A stretch of 49,639 nucleotides of DNA, from positions 1 through 49,639 of the forward strand of contig QGVD01000019.1 of the NCBI GenBank assembly GCA_003242685.1, read 5' to 3'. Made by a program: the position numbers and the translations under genes. The notes beneath the pieces are model-generated. The model had not been told where the DNA came from. It ran no database searches and worked only from the letters and a program-made list of their open reading frames with translations. The DNA is from Pseudomonadota bacterium. Lineage in GTDB: Bacteria; Pseudomonadota; Gammaproteobacteria; Steroidobacterales; Steroidobacteraceae. This document shows positions 16,612 through 24,188 of the stretch, in pieces. Each line of letters starts with the position of its first letter. The stretch's first letter is position 1.

Positions 16612-18138
16612 ATGAACGCATCACCCGAATTCCGCTCCGAGATCGCACCTCAGCCCGAACCGAGCCCCGCCGTCGCGAAGTTCCTTGCGCGCAAGCCGCG
16701 CCTGCTGATCGGCGGCGAGTGGGTCGAGTCTTCTTCGAAGACACGCATCCCGGTGTTCGATCCGGCTACCGGTAAGCAGATCGCCGAGGTTCCCGATGCG
16801 AACGCCGAGGACGTGAATCGCGCCGTCGCGGCGGCGCGCAAGGCATTCGAGAGCGGTCCGTGGCCCGACATGCTGCCGGCGCAGCGTGAGGCGCTGCTCT
16901 GGAGGCTCGCCGACCTCATCGACCGCCATGCCGAGGAGCTCGCTGAGCTCGAGAGTCTCGACAACGGCAAGACGAAGCTCATGGCGAGCATGGTCGACAT
17001 TCCGGCCGCGAGCGCGCAGTTCCGCTACATGGCCGGATGGGCCACCAAGATCGAAGGCTCCACGTTCCAGACGTCGCTGCCCGGGCCTCCCGGCGCGAAG
17101 TACCACACGTATACGGTGCGCGAGCCCGTCGGTGTCGTCGGGCAGATCGTGCCGTGGAACTTCCCGCTCATCATGGCGGCGACCAAGCTCGCGCCGGCCC
17201 TGGCCGCCGGCTGCACGTGTGTGCTCAAGCCCGCCGAGCAGACCCCGCTCAGCGCGCTGCGCCTCGGCGAGCTCATCATCGAAGCGGGCTTCCCGCCGGG
17301 CGTGGTGAACATCCTGACCGGCTATGGCGAGACGACCGGCGCCGCCATCGTCGCGCATCCGGACGTCGACAAGATCGCGTTCACCGGCTCGACGGAAGTC
17401 GGCAAGATCATCAACAAGTCGGCGTCCGATACGGTGAAGCGCGTCTCGCTCGAGCTCGGCGGCAAGTCGCCCGTCATCGTGCTGCCGGATGCCGATCTCG
17501 AAACCGTCGTCGGCGGAGCCGCGCAGGCGATCTTCTTCAACTCCGGGCAGGTCTGTGTCGCGGGCTCGCGTCTCTTTGCGCACCGCAAGGTCTTCGACAA
17601 GGTGCTCGAAGGCGTCGCAGGCGTGGCGAAGTCCATGAAGCTCGGGCCCGGTCTCCATCCCGAGACACAGATGGGTCCGCTGGTTTCCCGCGAGCAGCAG
17701 GAGCGCGTGCTGGGCTACATCAAGTCCGGCCGCGAGGAGGGCGCCGCAGTGGTCGTCGGCGGCGATGCGCCGCAGCATCCGGGCTACTTCGTCCGTCCGA
17801 CGGTGCTCGCCGACGTGCGTCGCGACATGCGCGTGTTCCGCGAGGAGATCTTCGGTCCGGTGCTCGTCGCGCAGCGCTTCGACGATCTCGACGAAGTCGC
17901 CGCCGCGGCGAACGACACTCCCTATGGCCTCGCGGCCAGCATCTGGTCGAACGATCTGCGTGCCGTTCACCGGCTCGTGCCGAAGATCAAGGCGGGCACC
18001 GTGTGGGTGAACTGCCATCATATGATCGACGCGAACATGCCCTTCGGCGGCTACAAGCAGTCGGGCTTCGGACGCGAGAATGGCCGCACGGCCATCGAGA
18101 TGTACACGGAGCTCAAGTCCGTGTGCATCGCCATCTGA
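16612..18138 (+). CDS. NAD(P)-dependent aldehyde dehydrogenase
   Basis: A 508-residue member of the ALDH superfamily that oxidises an aldehyde to the carboxylic acid in the cytoplasm. All key elements are present: PWNFPL with Asn183, FTGSTEVG cofactor loop (257-264), general base Glu281 in LELGGKSP, and nucleophile Cys315 in FNSGQVCVAGSR. It resembles the broad ALDH1/2-type (phenylacetaldehyde, betaine or vanillin-like aldehydes) group; substrate cannot be read from the sequence. The start is the ATG at 16612 behind GAGGTAGAGT. It follows the alcohol dehydrogenase gene, so alcohol-to-aldehyde-to-acid steps are a natural reading, although the first enzyme is periplasmic. The next gene begins 15 bases after its stop. 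Confidence 0.95.
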   Translation: MNASPEFRSEIAPQPEPSPAVAKFLARKPRLLIGGEWVESSSKTRIPVFDPATGKQIAEVPDANAEDVNRAVAAARKAFESGPWPDMLPAQREALLWRLADLIDRHAEELAELESLDNGKTKLMASMVDIPAASAQFRYMAGWATKIEGSTFQTSLPGPPGAKYHTYTVREPVGVVGQIVPWNFPLIMAATKLAPALAAGCTCVLKPAEQTPLSALRLGELIIEAGFPPGVVNILTGYGETTGAAIVAHPDVDKIAFTGSTEVGKIINKSASDTVKRVSLELGGKSPVIVLPDADLETVVGGAAQAIFFNSGQVCVAGSRLFAHRKVFDKVLEGVAGVAKSMKLGPGLHPETQMGPLVSREQQERVLGYIKSGREEGAAVVVGGDAPQHPGYFVRPTVLADVRRDMRVFREEIFGPVLVAQRFDDLDEVAAAANDTPYGLAASIWSNDLRAVHRLVPKIKAGTVWVNCHHMIDANMPFGGYKQSGFGRENGRTAIEMYTELKSVCIAI

Positions 18139-18152
18139 CGGACGGAGGGCAG

Positions 18153-18653
18153 GTGTCGGCGACGGGTTCGCTCTCCGTAGAGGATCGTCTCGCAATCCAG
18201 GACCTTCTGGCGCGCTACGCCTGGGCGCTCGACACGGGCGACGTCGACGGGCTCGTAGCGTGCTTTGCGCCCGAGGCCGTCGTCATCGAGGACGTGTTCG
18301 AGGAACCGGATCGCTGGGAAGGTCACGAGGGTATCCGGCGCCTTGCGGAGCATTACCGCAACGCGCCGGGATTCCCGGGCCGCCAGCATCACGTGAGCCA
18401 GTGCCTCGTGGAAGGCGACGGCGAGCGTGCGTCCGCGAAGTGCTTCGCCTTCGTCACGGAGTGTCACGGTGAGCCGCCCTACACACTGCGATTCACCGGC
18501 TACTACGAGGACAAGCTCGTCAAGCGCGACGGCCGCTGGTTGTTCCTCGAGCGCGTGATCCGGCTCTGGGACGGTCCCGTGCTCGCGCGCTTCCCCGGCA
18601 AGGGCGAGCGCGCGCCGCGCAAGCGGCCGCCCGAGCTGCAGATCCGCCGCTGA
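18153..18653 (+). CDS. SnoaL-like (NTF2-fold) protein, 166 residues
   Basis: The product starts at a GTG at 18153 with GGAGGGC just upstream and reads VSATGSLSVEDRLAIQDLLARY. It has the features of the SnoaL_4-like/ring-hydroxylating-dioxygenase beta-subunit-like fold: IQDLLARYAWALDTGDVDGLVACFAPEA at the N-terminus, RRLAEHYRN in the middle, and YYEDKLVKRDGRWLFLERVI near the C-terminus. There is no signal peptide, so it is cytoplasmic. It is a single NTF2 unit and lacks the Pro/aromatic tail of the exported SnoaL proteins elsewhere in the window. It lies 14 bases after the aldehyde dehydrogenase stop, so the two are coupled. A dehydratase or isomerase role in the same catabolic route is possible but not shown. 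Confidence 0.85.
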   Translation: MSATGSLSVEDRLAIQDLLARYAWALDTGDVDGLVACFAPEAVVIEDVFEEPDRWEGHEGIRRLAEHYRNAPGFPGRQHHVSQCLVEGDGERASAKCFAFVTECHGEPPYTLRFTGYYEDKLVKRDGRWLFLERVIRLWDGPVLARFPGKGERAPRKRPPELQIRR

Positions 18654-18783
18654 GGCGGCACGCGGCGCTGCCGCCGGCGACAGTGCACGGTCCGGCGGCG
18701 ATACTGAGAACGAACGAGGCCGCGCACCCGCGTGCGCGGTCCGTTTCCCGGAATCGAACGAAGAGCGCACGGCGGAGACTGAC

Positions 18784-20223
18784 ATGGCTGCCCCATTTCC
18801 GAGCTCTCTCGACTTCATCGGCCACAACATGCCCTCGCGCATCGAGTGCGAGATCCACGATCTCGTGATCGAGGGCCGGCTGCCCGAGGAAATCAACGGA
18901 ACGTGGTTCCACCTGGTGCCCGATCCGCAGTTCCCGCCGCTCCTCGGTGAGGACGTCTACATCAGCGGCGACGGAATGATCCGCGCATTCCGCTTCGAGA
19001 GCGGCCGCATTCACTTCAGGCAGCGCTACATCCAGACCGAGCGCTGGAAGCTCGAGCGCGCAGCCGGACGCGCGCTGTACGGCCTGTACCGCAATCCGTT
19101 CACGGACGATCCCAGCGTGCGCGGCAAGGGCCGCGGCGTAGCGAACACGACGCCCATCTTCCACGGCGGGCGGCTGCTCGCGCTCAAGGAAGACAGCCGC
19201 GCATGGGAGCTCGACCCTCGCACGCTCGAGACGCTCGGCGAGTTCGACTACAACGGGAAGCTGCGCAGTCAGACCATGACCGCGCATCCGCGTCTCGATC
19301 CCGAGACGGGCGAGCTGTACTTCTTCGGCTACGAGGCCGGAGGGCTCGCGACGCGCGACGTCGCGTACTGCGTCGCGAACCGCGATGGCGAGCTGGTGCG
19401 CGAGGACTGGTTCCAGGTGCCGTACTGCTCGCTCATGCACGACTTCATCGTGACGAAGGAGCATGCGGTGTTCCCCGTGTTCCCGGTCACCTGCGATCTC
19501 GAGCGGCTCAAGGCGGGCGGCTCGCACTGGGCGTGGGATCCGTCGAAGGAAACGTGGTTCGGCGTCATGCCGCGCGACGGCAAGGTGAGCGACATGCGCT
19601 GGTTCCGCGCGCCGCCGTGCTTCGTATTCCATTTCCTGAACGGCTACACCGAAGGCTCCCGCGTGCACGTCGATGCCTGCTATTCCGACGTGCCGGCGTT
19701 CGCGTTCATCCGGGAGGCGGGCGGTCTGCACATCGGTCCGGACCGGATCCGTGGGCAGCTCGTGCGCTGGACCTTCGATCTCTCGAAGCCGGGCGATCGG
19801 GTGGAGGAGACGCCGCTCGGCCCGCCGGGCGACATGCCGCGCGTCGCGGACAAGGACCTGATGGTCGATTACGAGATCGGCTACTACATGAACTACAACC
19901 CCGAGTTCGGGCCGCCGATCAACACCGGACCCGCGAACGTCGGCTTCAACGCCGTCACCCGCATCGAGCTCAAGACGGGCAAGCTCACGACGCTCCCCGT
20001 GGGCGCTACGAACACCGCGCAGGAGCACGTGCACATCGCATCGAAGCAGCCGGGCCACGAGGGGTATCTCGCGTTCATCGTGGACCGCCACGACGAGAAC
20101 CAGGCCGAGGTGTGGGTCGTCGAGGCGCAGCACCTCGACCGCGGACCCATCGCGCGCGCGAAGATTCCGCTGCGCCTGCGCTGCGGCGTGCACGGCAACT
20201 GGGTGCCCGCGGAGGCGCTCTGA
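18784..20223 (+). CDS. Carotenoid oxygenase family dioxygenase (carotenoid or stilbene cleaving)
   Basis: A 479-residue non-heme iron dioxygenase of the RPE65/carotenoid cleavage family. The four iron-ligand histidines are in place: His168 (TAHPRLD), His219 (LMHDF), His283 (FHFLNG) and His470 (VHGNW). Members cleave a C=C double bond of carotenoids, apocarotenoids or stilbenes (lignostilbene dioxygenase) into two aldehydes. No carotenoid synthesis genes are near; it sits instead among aldehyde and alcohol dehydrogenases and SnoaL proteins, so a stilbene-like or other conjugated substrate is at least as likely. A downstream aldehyde dehydrogenase role for the gene at 16612 would fit the expected aldehyde products. 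It has no signal peptide. A hairpin follows the gene. Confidence 0.93.
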   Translation: MAAPFPSSLDFIGHNMPSRIECEIHDLVIEGRLPEEINGTWFHLVPDPQFPPLLGEDVYISGDGMIRAFRFESGRIHFRQRYIQTERWKLERAAGRALYGLYRNPFTDDPSVRGKGRGVANTTPIFHGGRLLALKEDSRAWELDPRTLETLGEFDYNGKLRSQTMTAHPRLDPETGELYFFGYEAGGLATRDVAYCVANRDGELVREDWFQVPYCSLMHDFIVTKEHAVFPVFPVTCDLERLKAGGSHWAWDPSKETWFGVMPRDGKVSDMRWFRAPPCFVFHFLNGYTEGSRVHVDACYSDVPAFAFIREAGGLHIGPDRIRGQLVRWTFDLSKPGDRVEETPLGPPGDMPRVADKDLMVDYEIGYYMNYNPEFGPPINTGPANVGFNAVTRIELKTGKLTTLPVGATNTAQEHVHIASKQPGHEGYLAFIVDRHDENQAEVWVVEAQHLDRGPIARAKIPLRLRCGVHGNWVPAEAL

Positions 20224-20237
20224 AGCTCGAATGAGAC

Positions 20238-20268
20238 AGGGCCCGGCGCGGCGCACGCGCCGGGTCTT
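20238..20268 (+). terminator. GC-rich hairpin after the carotenoid oxygenase gene
   Basis: CCCGGCGCG at 20242-20250 pairs perfectly with CGCGCCGGG at 20256-20264 across a 5-base loop. Further pairs including G-U wobbles extend the stem to about 20238-20268. Only a short pyrimidine stretch (TCTTC) follows, so it could be a weak terminator or attenuator within the gene run, lowering expression of the following SnoaL, SDR and RidA genes. Confidence 0.45.
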
Positions 20269-20300
20269 CATGCCTGCATCGATCCACGCGGGAAAGACGA

Positions 20301-20690
20301 ATGTCGCGCACGCCGGAAGAGCAGCGGAATCTCGAGCTGGTGCTCGAGATGTTCCACAACGTGCTGGTGCCGCTCGATTCGAGCGCGGTGGACCGGTACA
20401 TCTCGCCCGACTACATCCAGCACAGTCAGATGGCGCCGCCGGGCGTCGAGAGTCTCAAGGCCTTTCTCGACCGGGTGCGCGCGGAGAACCCGAACGCCGA
20501 GCAGCATCTCAAGCGCGCTTTCGTCGACGGCGATCACGTGATCCTGCACTACCACGTGAAGCGTCATCCGGAGGATCTCGGTTTCGCGGTGATCGACATC
20601 TTCCGCGTCGCCGACGGCAAGATCGTGGAGCACTGGGACGTCGTGCAGGACGTTCCCGCGAATCCCGTGAACCCCAATTCGATGTTCTGA
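20301..20690 (+). CDS. SnoaL-like (NTF2-fold) protein, 129 residues
   Basis: This small cytoplasmic protein begins MSRTPEEQRNLELVLEMF and contains YISPDYIQHSQMAPPG, FVDGDHVILHYHVKR and the strand FRVADGKIVEHWDVVQDVP near the C-terminus. That layout is typical of the SnoaL-like aldol-condensation (polyketide cyclase-like) group in bacteria. It is the second cytoplasmic NTF2-fold protein in the run, of a different subfamily from the one at 18153. It lies 14 bases before the short-chain dehydrogenase gene and is probably co-transcribed. The family name refers to polyketide cyclase but most members have no tested reaction. Confidence 0.85.
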   Translation: MSRTPEEQRNLELVLEMFHNVLVPLDSSAVDRYISPDYIQHSQMAPPGVESLKAFLDRVRAENPNAEQHLKRAFVDGDHVILHYHVKRHPEDLGFAVIDIFRVADGKIVEHWDVVQDVPANPVNPNSMF

Positions 20691-20704
20691 AAGAGCGATA
20701 CACG

Positions 20705-21469
20705 ATGGCGGACTCCCGCATGCGTTTCACAGACAAAGTCGCCGTCGTGATCGGCGGAAATTCCGGCATCGGACTCGCCGCCGCGAAGCTCTTCGCGCAG
20801 GAAGGCGCCCGGGTTGCGATCGCGGGCCGTGATGCGCGCAAGCTCGAAGCGGCTGCTTCCGAGATCGGTGCGGGCACGCTCGCACGCCAGTGCGACATCG
20901 CCCGGCTCGAAGCAATCGATGCGTTCATGCAGGCCGTGAAGGAGCGCTTCGGCCGCATCGATGCGCTCGTCATCAACGCCGGGGTCGGCACGTTCGCGCC
21001 GGTGCGCCAGATCACGCCGGAGCTGTGGGATCAGGTGCATGCCGTCAATCTGCGCGGCTGCTTCTTCGCCGCACAGAAGGCGCTGCCGCTCATGCAGCGA
21101 GGCAGCGCGATCGTGTTCACCGGATCGATCGGCGCGGTGCTCGGCATTCCCGGAAACGCGGTCTATGCGGCAGCGAAGGCGGGTCTCAGGGCCGCCGCGC
21201 GCATTCTCGCAACGGAGCTCGTGGGCGAGGGCATCCGCGTCAACGTCGTGAGCCCCGGTCCTACCGAGACACCGCTTCTCTACCGCAATCAGGGCATGGA
21301 CGACGCGGCCGTGGAAGGGCTGCGCAGACAGATGATCGCCAACGTGCCGATGCACCGCATGGGCGAGCCGGAAGAGGTCGCACGTGCGATCCTGTTCCTG
21401 GCCTCGCACGAGGCGAGCTTCATCACCGGCGTCGATCTCTTCGTCGACGGCGGATGCGTGGAGCTGTGA
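20705..21469 (+). CDS. Short-chain dehydrogenase/reductase (SDR)
   Basis: A classical SDR of 254 residues (usual length ~250). The cofactor loop is GGNSGIG (17-23), with NAG at 91-93, Asn115, and the catalytic triad Ser141, Tyr154 and Lys158 (YAAAK). The C-terminus FITGVDLFVDGGCVEL is characteristic of the family. The residues after beta-2 (AGRDARK) suggest NADP(H) preference. These enzymes interconvert alcohols and ketones in the cytoplasm; the substrate is unknown. The ATG at 20705 is preferred over the ATG five codons later because of its spacing to AAAGAG. It lies between the SnoaL-like gene and the RidA-like gene, with gaps of 14 and 26 bases. Confidence 0.94.
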   Translation: MADSRMRFTDKVAVVIGGNSGIGLAAAKLFAQEGARVAIAGRDARKLEAAASEIGAGTLARQCDIARLEAIDAFMQAVKERFGRIDALVINAGVGTFAPVRQITPELWDQVHAVNLRGCFFAAQKALPLMQRGSAIVFTGSIGAVLGIPGNAVYAAAKAGLRAAARILATELVGEGIRVNVVSPGPTETPLLYRNQGMDDAAVEGLRRQMIANVPMHRMGEPEEVARAILFLASHEASFITGVDLFVDGGCVEL

Positions 21470-21495
21470 ACGGCGCGTCGACGGAGGAGAACGAC

Positions 21496-21894
21496 ATGGC
21501 GGAGATCAGAGCAGTCAATCCCTGGACCTGGCAGGATGCCTTCGGCTTCGCGCAGGCCGTCGAGGTGAGCGGCGCGCGCCGCGTTCTCTACTGCGCGGGA
21601 CAGACTTCGGTCGACGCCGACGGCAATCCGCTCCATCCCGGAGACATGGTCGCGCAGCTCAACCAGGCGTTCGACAACCTGGAGACCGTGCTCGCCAAGG
21701 CGGGCATGACGCTCGCGAACGTCGTGCGACTCAACTACTACACGACGGACGTCGCCGCCTATCTGCGCGCGTCGGCGAGCGTCAAGGACAGGCTGGAGAA
21801 GGCGGGATGCCGTCCGCCCGGCACGTTGCTCGGCGTCGCGAGCCTGTTCCACCCCGACATCCTCGTCGAGATCGAGGCCACTGCGGCCGATTGA
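21496..21894 (+). CDS. RidA/YjgF-family protein
   Basis: The product has 132 residues from an ATG at 21496 with a strong GGAGGAG site 7 bases upstream. It carries RidA-family landmarks: RVLYCAGQTSVDADGNPLHPGDM, QLNQAFDNLETVLAKAG and a terminal ASLFHPDILVEIEATA. RidA proteins hydrolyse reactive enamine/imine intermediates; the archetype has a critical Arg in an R-x-C-like position near the C-terminus, whereas here the matching stretch reads ASLFHPDI without that Arg, so this belongs to a divergent subgroup whose reaction is not predicted. It ends the catabolic gene run. A deaminase-like role on a pathway intermediate is possible. Confidence 0.87.
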   Translation: MAEIRAVNPWTWQDAFGFAQAVEVSGARRVLYCAGQTSVDADGNPLHPGDMVAQLNQAFDNLETVLAKAGMTLANVVRLNYYTTDVAAYLRASASVKDRLEKAGCRPPGTLLGVASLFHPDILVEIEATAAD

Positions 21895-22284
21895 CGATCG
21901 GCGTCAGACAATTCGCCGCACTGCCGCATTCGCGGACGCGAAACGAGCCTCGCTTCCGTTGCGCCGCAGCCGAGGATGGCTGCAGTGCCTTTCGGTGCGC
22001 CGCAACTGCGCGTGCATGCGTTGCCAGAAGTTACACGGCACACGCGCGAACGACGCGTTGACCGTGCAGACGTTACGCATCCTGACTCTCAGATAAAGCG
22101 CGATCGCGGCTGGATCGTTTCTTGCAGCGCTCCGGCCAATCAATCGGGGAGTTCCCAGGGAGGGCTCCATGCCGGCGCTCGAGGTGCATGGGCCGCAGGG
22201 TGTCGGAACCGCCCGCTCGGTCCGCGGACGGATCCGGGCCCTGGCGCGTGCCTGCGCAGCGCAGGGCGGGTGCGAGGGACGACC
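21895..22284. other. 390-base leader region of the glycolipid-sugar operon
   Basis: This region between the RidA-like gene and the GT-C gene has no long coding frame of its own. A TTGACC at 22058-22063 is a possible -35 box, but no good -10 follows at normal spacing. A strong ribosome-site-like AGGGAGGG at 22157-22164 precedes an ATG at 22169 that opens a 44-codon frame (separate entry). Nothing else was recognised. Confidence 0.4.
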
Positions 22285-22303
22285 ATGCACCTCACGCATC
22301 TGA
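22169..22303 (+). CDS. Possible 44-residue leader peptide overlapping the GT-C start
   Basis: An ATG at 22169 has AGGGAGGG with a 4-base spacer directly upstream, one of the strongest ribosome sites in the window. The frame encodes MPALEVHGPQ followed by a basic, Cys-containing stretch and ends at TGA 22301-22303, 19 bases past the first base of the GT-C ATG at 22285 and in a different frame. Translation to this stop would bring ribosomes across the GT-C start, suggesting translational coupling or a leader role. No similarity was recognised, and it could be chance. Confidence 0.3.
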   Translation: MPALEVHGPQGVGTARSVRGRIRALARACAAQGGCEGRPCTSRI

Positions 22304-23763
22304 CCCGCATCCCCCACTGGCTCCAGCGCGGCTGGCCCTTGTTGTGCGCCGCCATCGCCGCGTGGCTCATCACGGCGTGGCTCACGGACATCAGATCCAG
22401 CGAGATCCGCGGCGACGCGGTCGAAACTGTGCGAATGGCCGTGAACCTCGCCCATCACGGTGTCATCTCCGGTGAGGCTGTCGACGCGCCGCGACCCACG
22501 ATGTACCGCGAGCCGCTGCCCGCCGTCACCGGGGCGATCGCCGTGCTCGCCGGCGATGCGCTGATTGGGCGCGGTGCCGCGACTGACGATTACCTGTCCG
22601 GTCCGCGGTCCCGGTTGCTGAAGTATCACAACGTCGTCTGGAAAGCAGGCACCGTCGCGGCGACGTACTGGGTGCTGCTCTTTCTCGCGGGATCGCACGG
22701 CATCACGCTCGCGGGAGCCGTGCTGGTCGGCACGGCACAGCCGCACGTGGACACCGTGCTCTCCGAGCCGATCGCGGCCTCTCTGCTCGCGCTCGGAAGC
22801 GCGCTGCTCACGATCGGCTGCAGCCGACGCAGATGGTTTCCGATGCTCGCCGCCGGTGTCGTCTTCGGACTGCTGGCGCTCACCAAGGCCATCTTCCTCT
22901 GGGTGTTCGTCGGGCTGCTCCTCTGCGTGCCGCTCGTCGAGCGGTTCCGGCGCGAGAGCACGCCATGGCGTTTCGTCGGCGTCGAGCTCGTCCTGCTCGC
23001 GCTCGGATTCGTGGCGGTCGCTCTTCCCTGGATGGCGCGCAACTACGCGCACTTCGGGACGTTCTCGCTGTCGGAGCGCGCCGGATTGATCCTCATGTAC
23101 CGCGCGGTCAAGAACCGCATGAGCAGCGACGAGCTGCGAGGTGCGTTCTATGTCTGGAGCCCGCCGCCGCTGTCGGGCCTGATGAGTGCGCTCACGGGCT
23201 TCGGACCCGAGGACCTCGAGGCCGGCGGCCCGCTGCAGCGGCTCAACCACAGACCGAGTGCCGGCTTCGATGCGAGCGACCGCGAGGCGGAGCGGCTCGG
23301 GCAGCCCGATGCCGCGGTCTCGTACTACCGCAAGGTGCGTGCGGAGCGCGTGCGGCTGCGCATGCAGTTCGAGGCTGCGGGACATCCGAATCCCTTCGGT
23401 GCCGCCGACGCGGAGCTGCGGCGCCGCGCGCTCGAGATGCTGAAGGAGCAGCCCCTGCGGCACCTCGCCATGACGGTCCCTTTCCTGTGGCGCGGGGCGG
23501 CACTGGTGTTTCCCGTGCTCCTGCTGGGCCTGGCCACCGCCGCATGGCTGAGGCGCGGCGATCTGGCGCTCTTCGTTCTTCCGGCGTTCGGTCTCGTGCT
23601 GGCGTACGGTTTGTTCTCGCACTTCGAGCGCCGCTACAGCGCACCAGTCGTGCCTGCAGCGGTCGCGGTGGGCATCCTGCTGCTCGATGTAGCACGTCGG
23701 CTCGCGATGGTGAGGTTCGCAGGGCGCGCGGGCCTCGCGCCCACGTCCGCGAGGAGCGCCTGA
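22285..23763 (+). CDS. GT-C-fold membrane glycosyltransferase (ArnT/PMT-like)
   Basis: A 492-residue polytopic inner-membrane protein starting at the ATG at 22285 (GAGGGAC upstream). After a first membrane segment (WPLLCAAIAAWLITAWL) comes a periplasmic loop with an acidic pair in SSEIRGDAVETVRMAVNL, then PTMYREPLPAVTGAI and about nine more membrane segments, ending in FSHFERRYSAPVVPA. This topology, with the acidic first loop and an Arg-Tyr motif late in the chain, is that of GT39/GT83-type enzymes, which move a sugar from polyprenyl phosphate to lipid, glycan or protein on the periplasmic side. The two following genes would supply flipping and synthesis of the lipid-linked sugar. Acceptor unknown. 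Confidence 0.8.
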   Translation: MHLTHLTRIPHWLQRGWPLLCAAIAAWLITAWLTDIRSSEIRGDAVETVRMAVNLAHHGVISGEAVDAPRPTMYREPLPAVTGAIAVLAGDALIGRGAATDDYLSGPRSRLLKYHNVVWKAGTVAATYWVLLFLAGSHGITLAGAVLVGTAQPHVDTVLSEPIAASLLALGSALLTIGCSRRRWFPMLAAGVVFGLLALTKAIFLWVFVGLLLCVPLVERFRRESTPWRFVGVELVLLALGFVAVALPWMARNYAHFGTFSLSERAGLILMYRAVKNRMSSDELRGAFYVWSPPPLSGLMSALTGFGPEDLEAGGPLQRLNHRPSAGFDASDREAERLGQPDAAVSYYRKVRAERVRLRMQFEAAGHPNPFGAADAELRRRALEMLKEQPLRHLAMTVPFLWRGAALVFPVLLLGLATAAWLRRGDLALFVLPAFGLVLAYGLFSHFERRYSAPVVPAAVAVGILLLDVARRLAMVRFAGRAGLAPTSARSA

Positions 23764-23766
23764 GCG

Positions 23767-24144
23767 ATGTTTCGAGTTCCGGTGCTGCCGCTTGCGCTCC
23801 TGTGCGTGCTCATGACTGCCGCGGGTCAGCTCGTGCTCAAGCGTGCCGTGTCGGTGCCCGAGCTCACGCAGCTCCTGCACGCGGGCGAGGGTGCCGCTTT
23901 CCTGGGACGCGCGCTCGCGAGCCCGGCCGTTCTGGTCGGTCTCGGACTGTATGCGGTGGCCACGCTCGGATGGCTGATCGTTCTCGGCCGTGCGGACGTC
24001 AGCTACGCATTCCCTCTGGTCAGCATCGGATTCGTCGTTACTGCGCTCTTTGCATCGATCTGGCTCGGTGAATCGATCTCGGCCGCGCGCGCCACCGGCA
24101 TCGCACTGATCGCCGTGGGTGTCGTGCTCGTCGCACGCACCTGA
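23767..24144 (+). CDS. ArnE/EmrE-like small membrane protein, probable lipid-linked sugar flippase subunit
   Basis: The 125-residue protein has four predicted membrane helices: LPLALLCVLMTAAGQLVLKRA, a middle pair around VLVGLGLYAVATLGWLIVLG, and VSIGFVVTALFASIWLG with a last helix ATGIALIAVGVVLVA. The motif ADVSYAFPLVS and the LGESIS(A)ARATGI stretch match ArnE/ArnF and related DMT-superfamily half-transporters, which flip undecaprenyl-phosphate-linked aminoarabinose. The start codon follows the GT-C stop by 3 bases, so translation is coupled. Between a GT-C transferase and a UbiA synthase, flipping of a polyprenyl-phosphate sugar is the most economical role; drug efflux is less likely. A single subunit here would have to homodimerise. 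Confidence 0.8.
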   Translation: MFRVPVLPLALLCVLMTAAGQLVLKRAVSVPELTQLLHAGEGAAFLGRALASPAVLVGLGLYAVATLGWLIVLGRADVSYAFPLVSIGFVVTALFASIWLGESISAARATGIALIAVGVVLVART

Positions 24145-24188
24145 ACGCAGCGGCACAGGACACGCAGGACACTGCGGGAGAAACCAAC

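Noticed and set aside
17037..18152. N-terminal extension of the 18153 SnoaL-like protein
   Set aside because: The extension lies inside the aldehyde dehydrogenase gene in another frame; a GTG with GGAGGGC at 18153 gives a normal-length protein.
22058..22097. TTGACC...GATAAA as a promoter for the GT-C operon
   Set aside because: The boxes are 28 bases apart, far from the usual 16-18, and no better -10 lies at normal distance.
21904..24156. A 750-codon minus-strand open frame across the GT-C and flippase genes
   Set aside because: The plus-strand genes have membrane topology and family motifs; the minus frame is low-complexity in charged residues.
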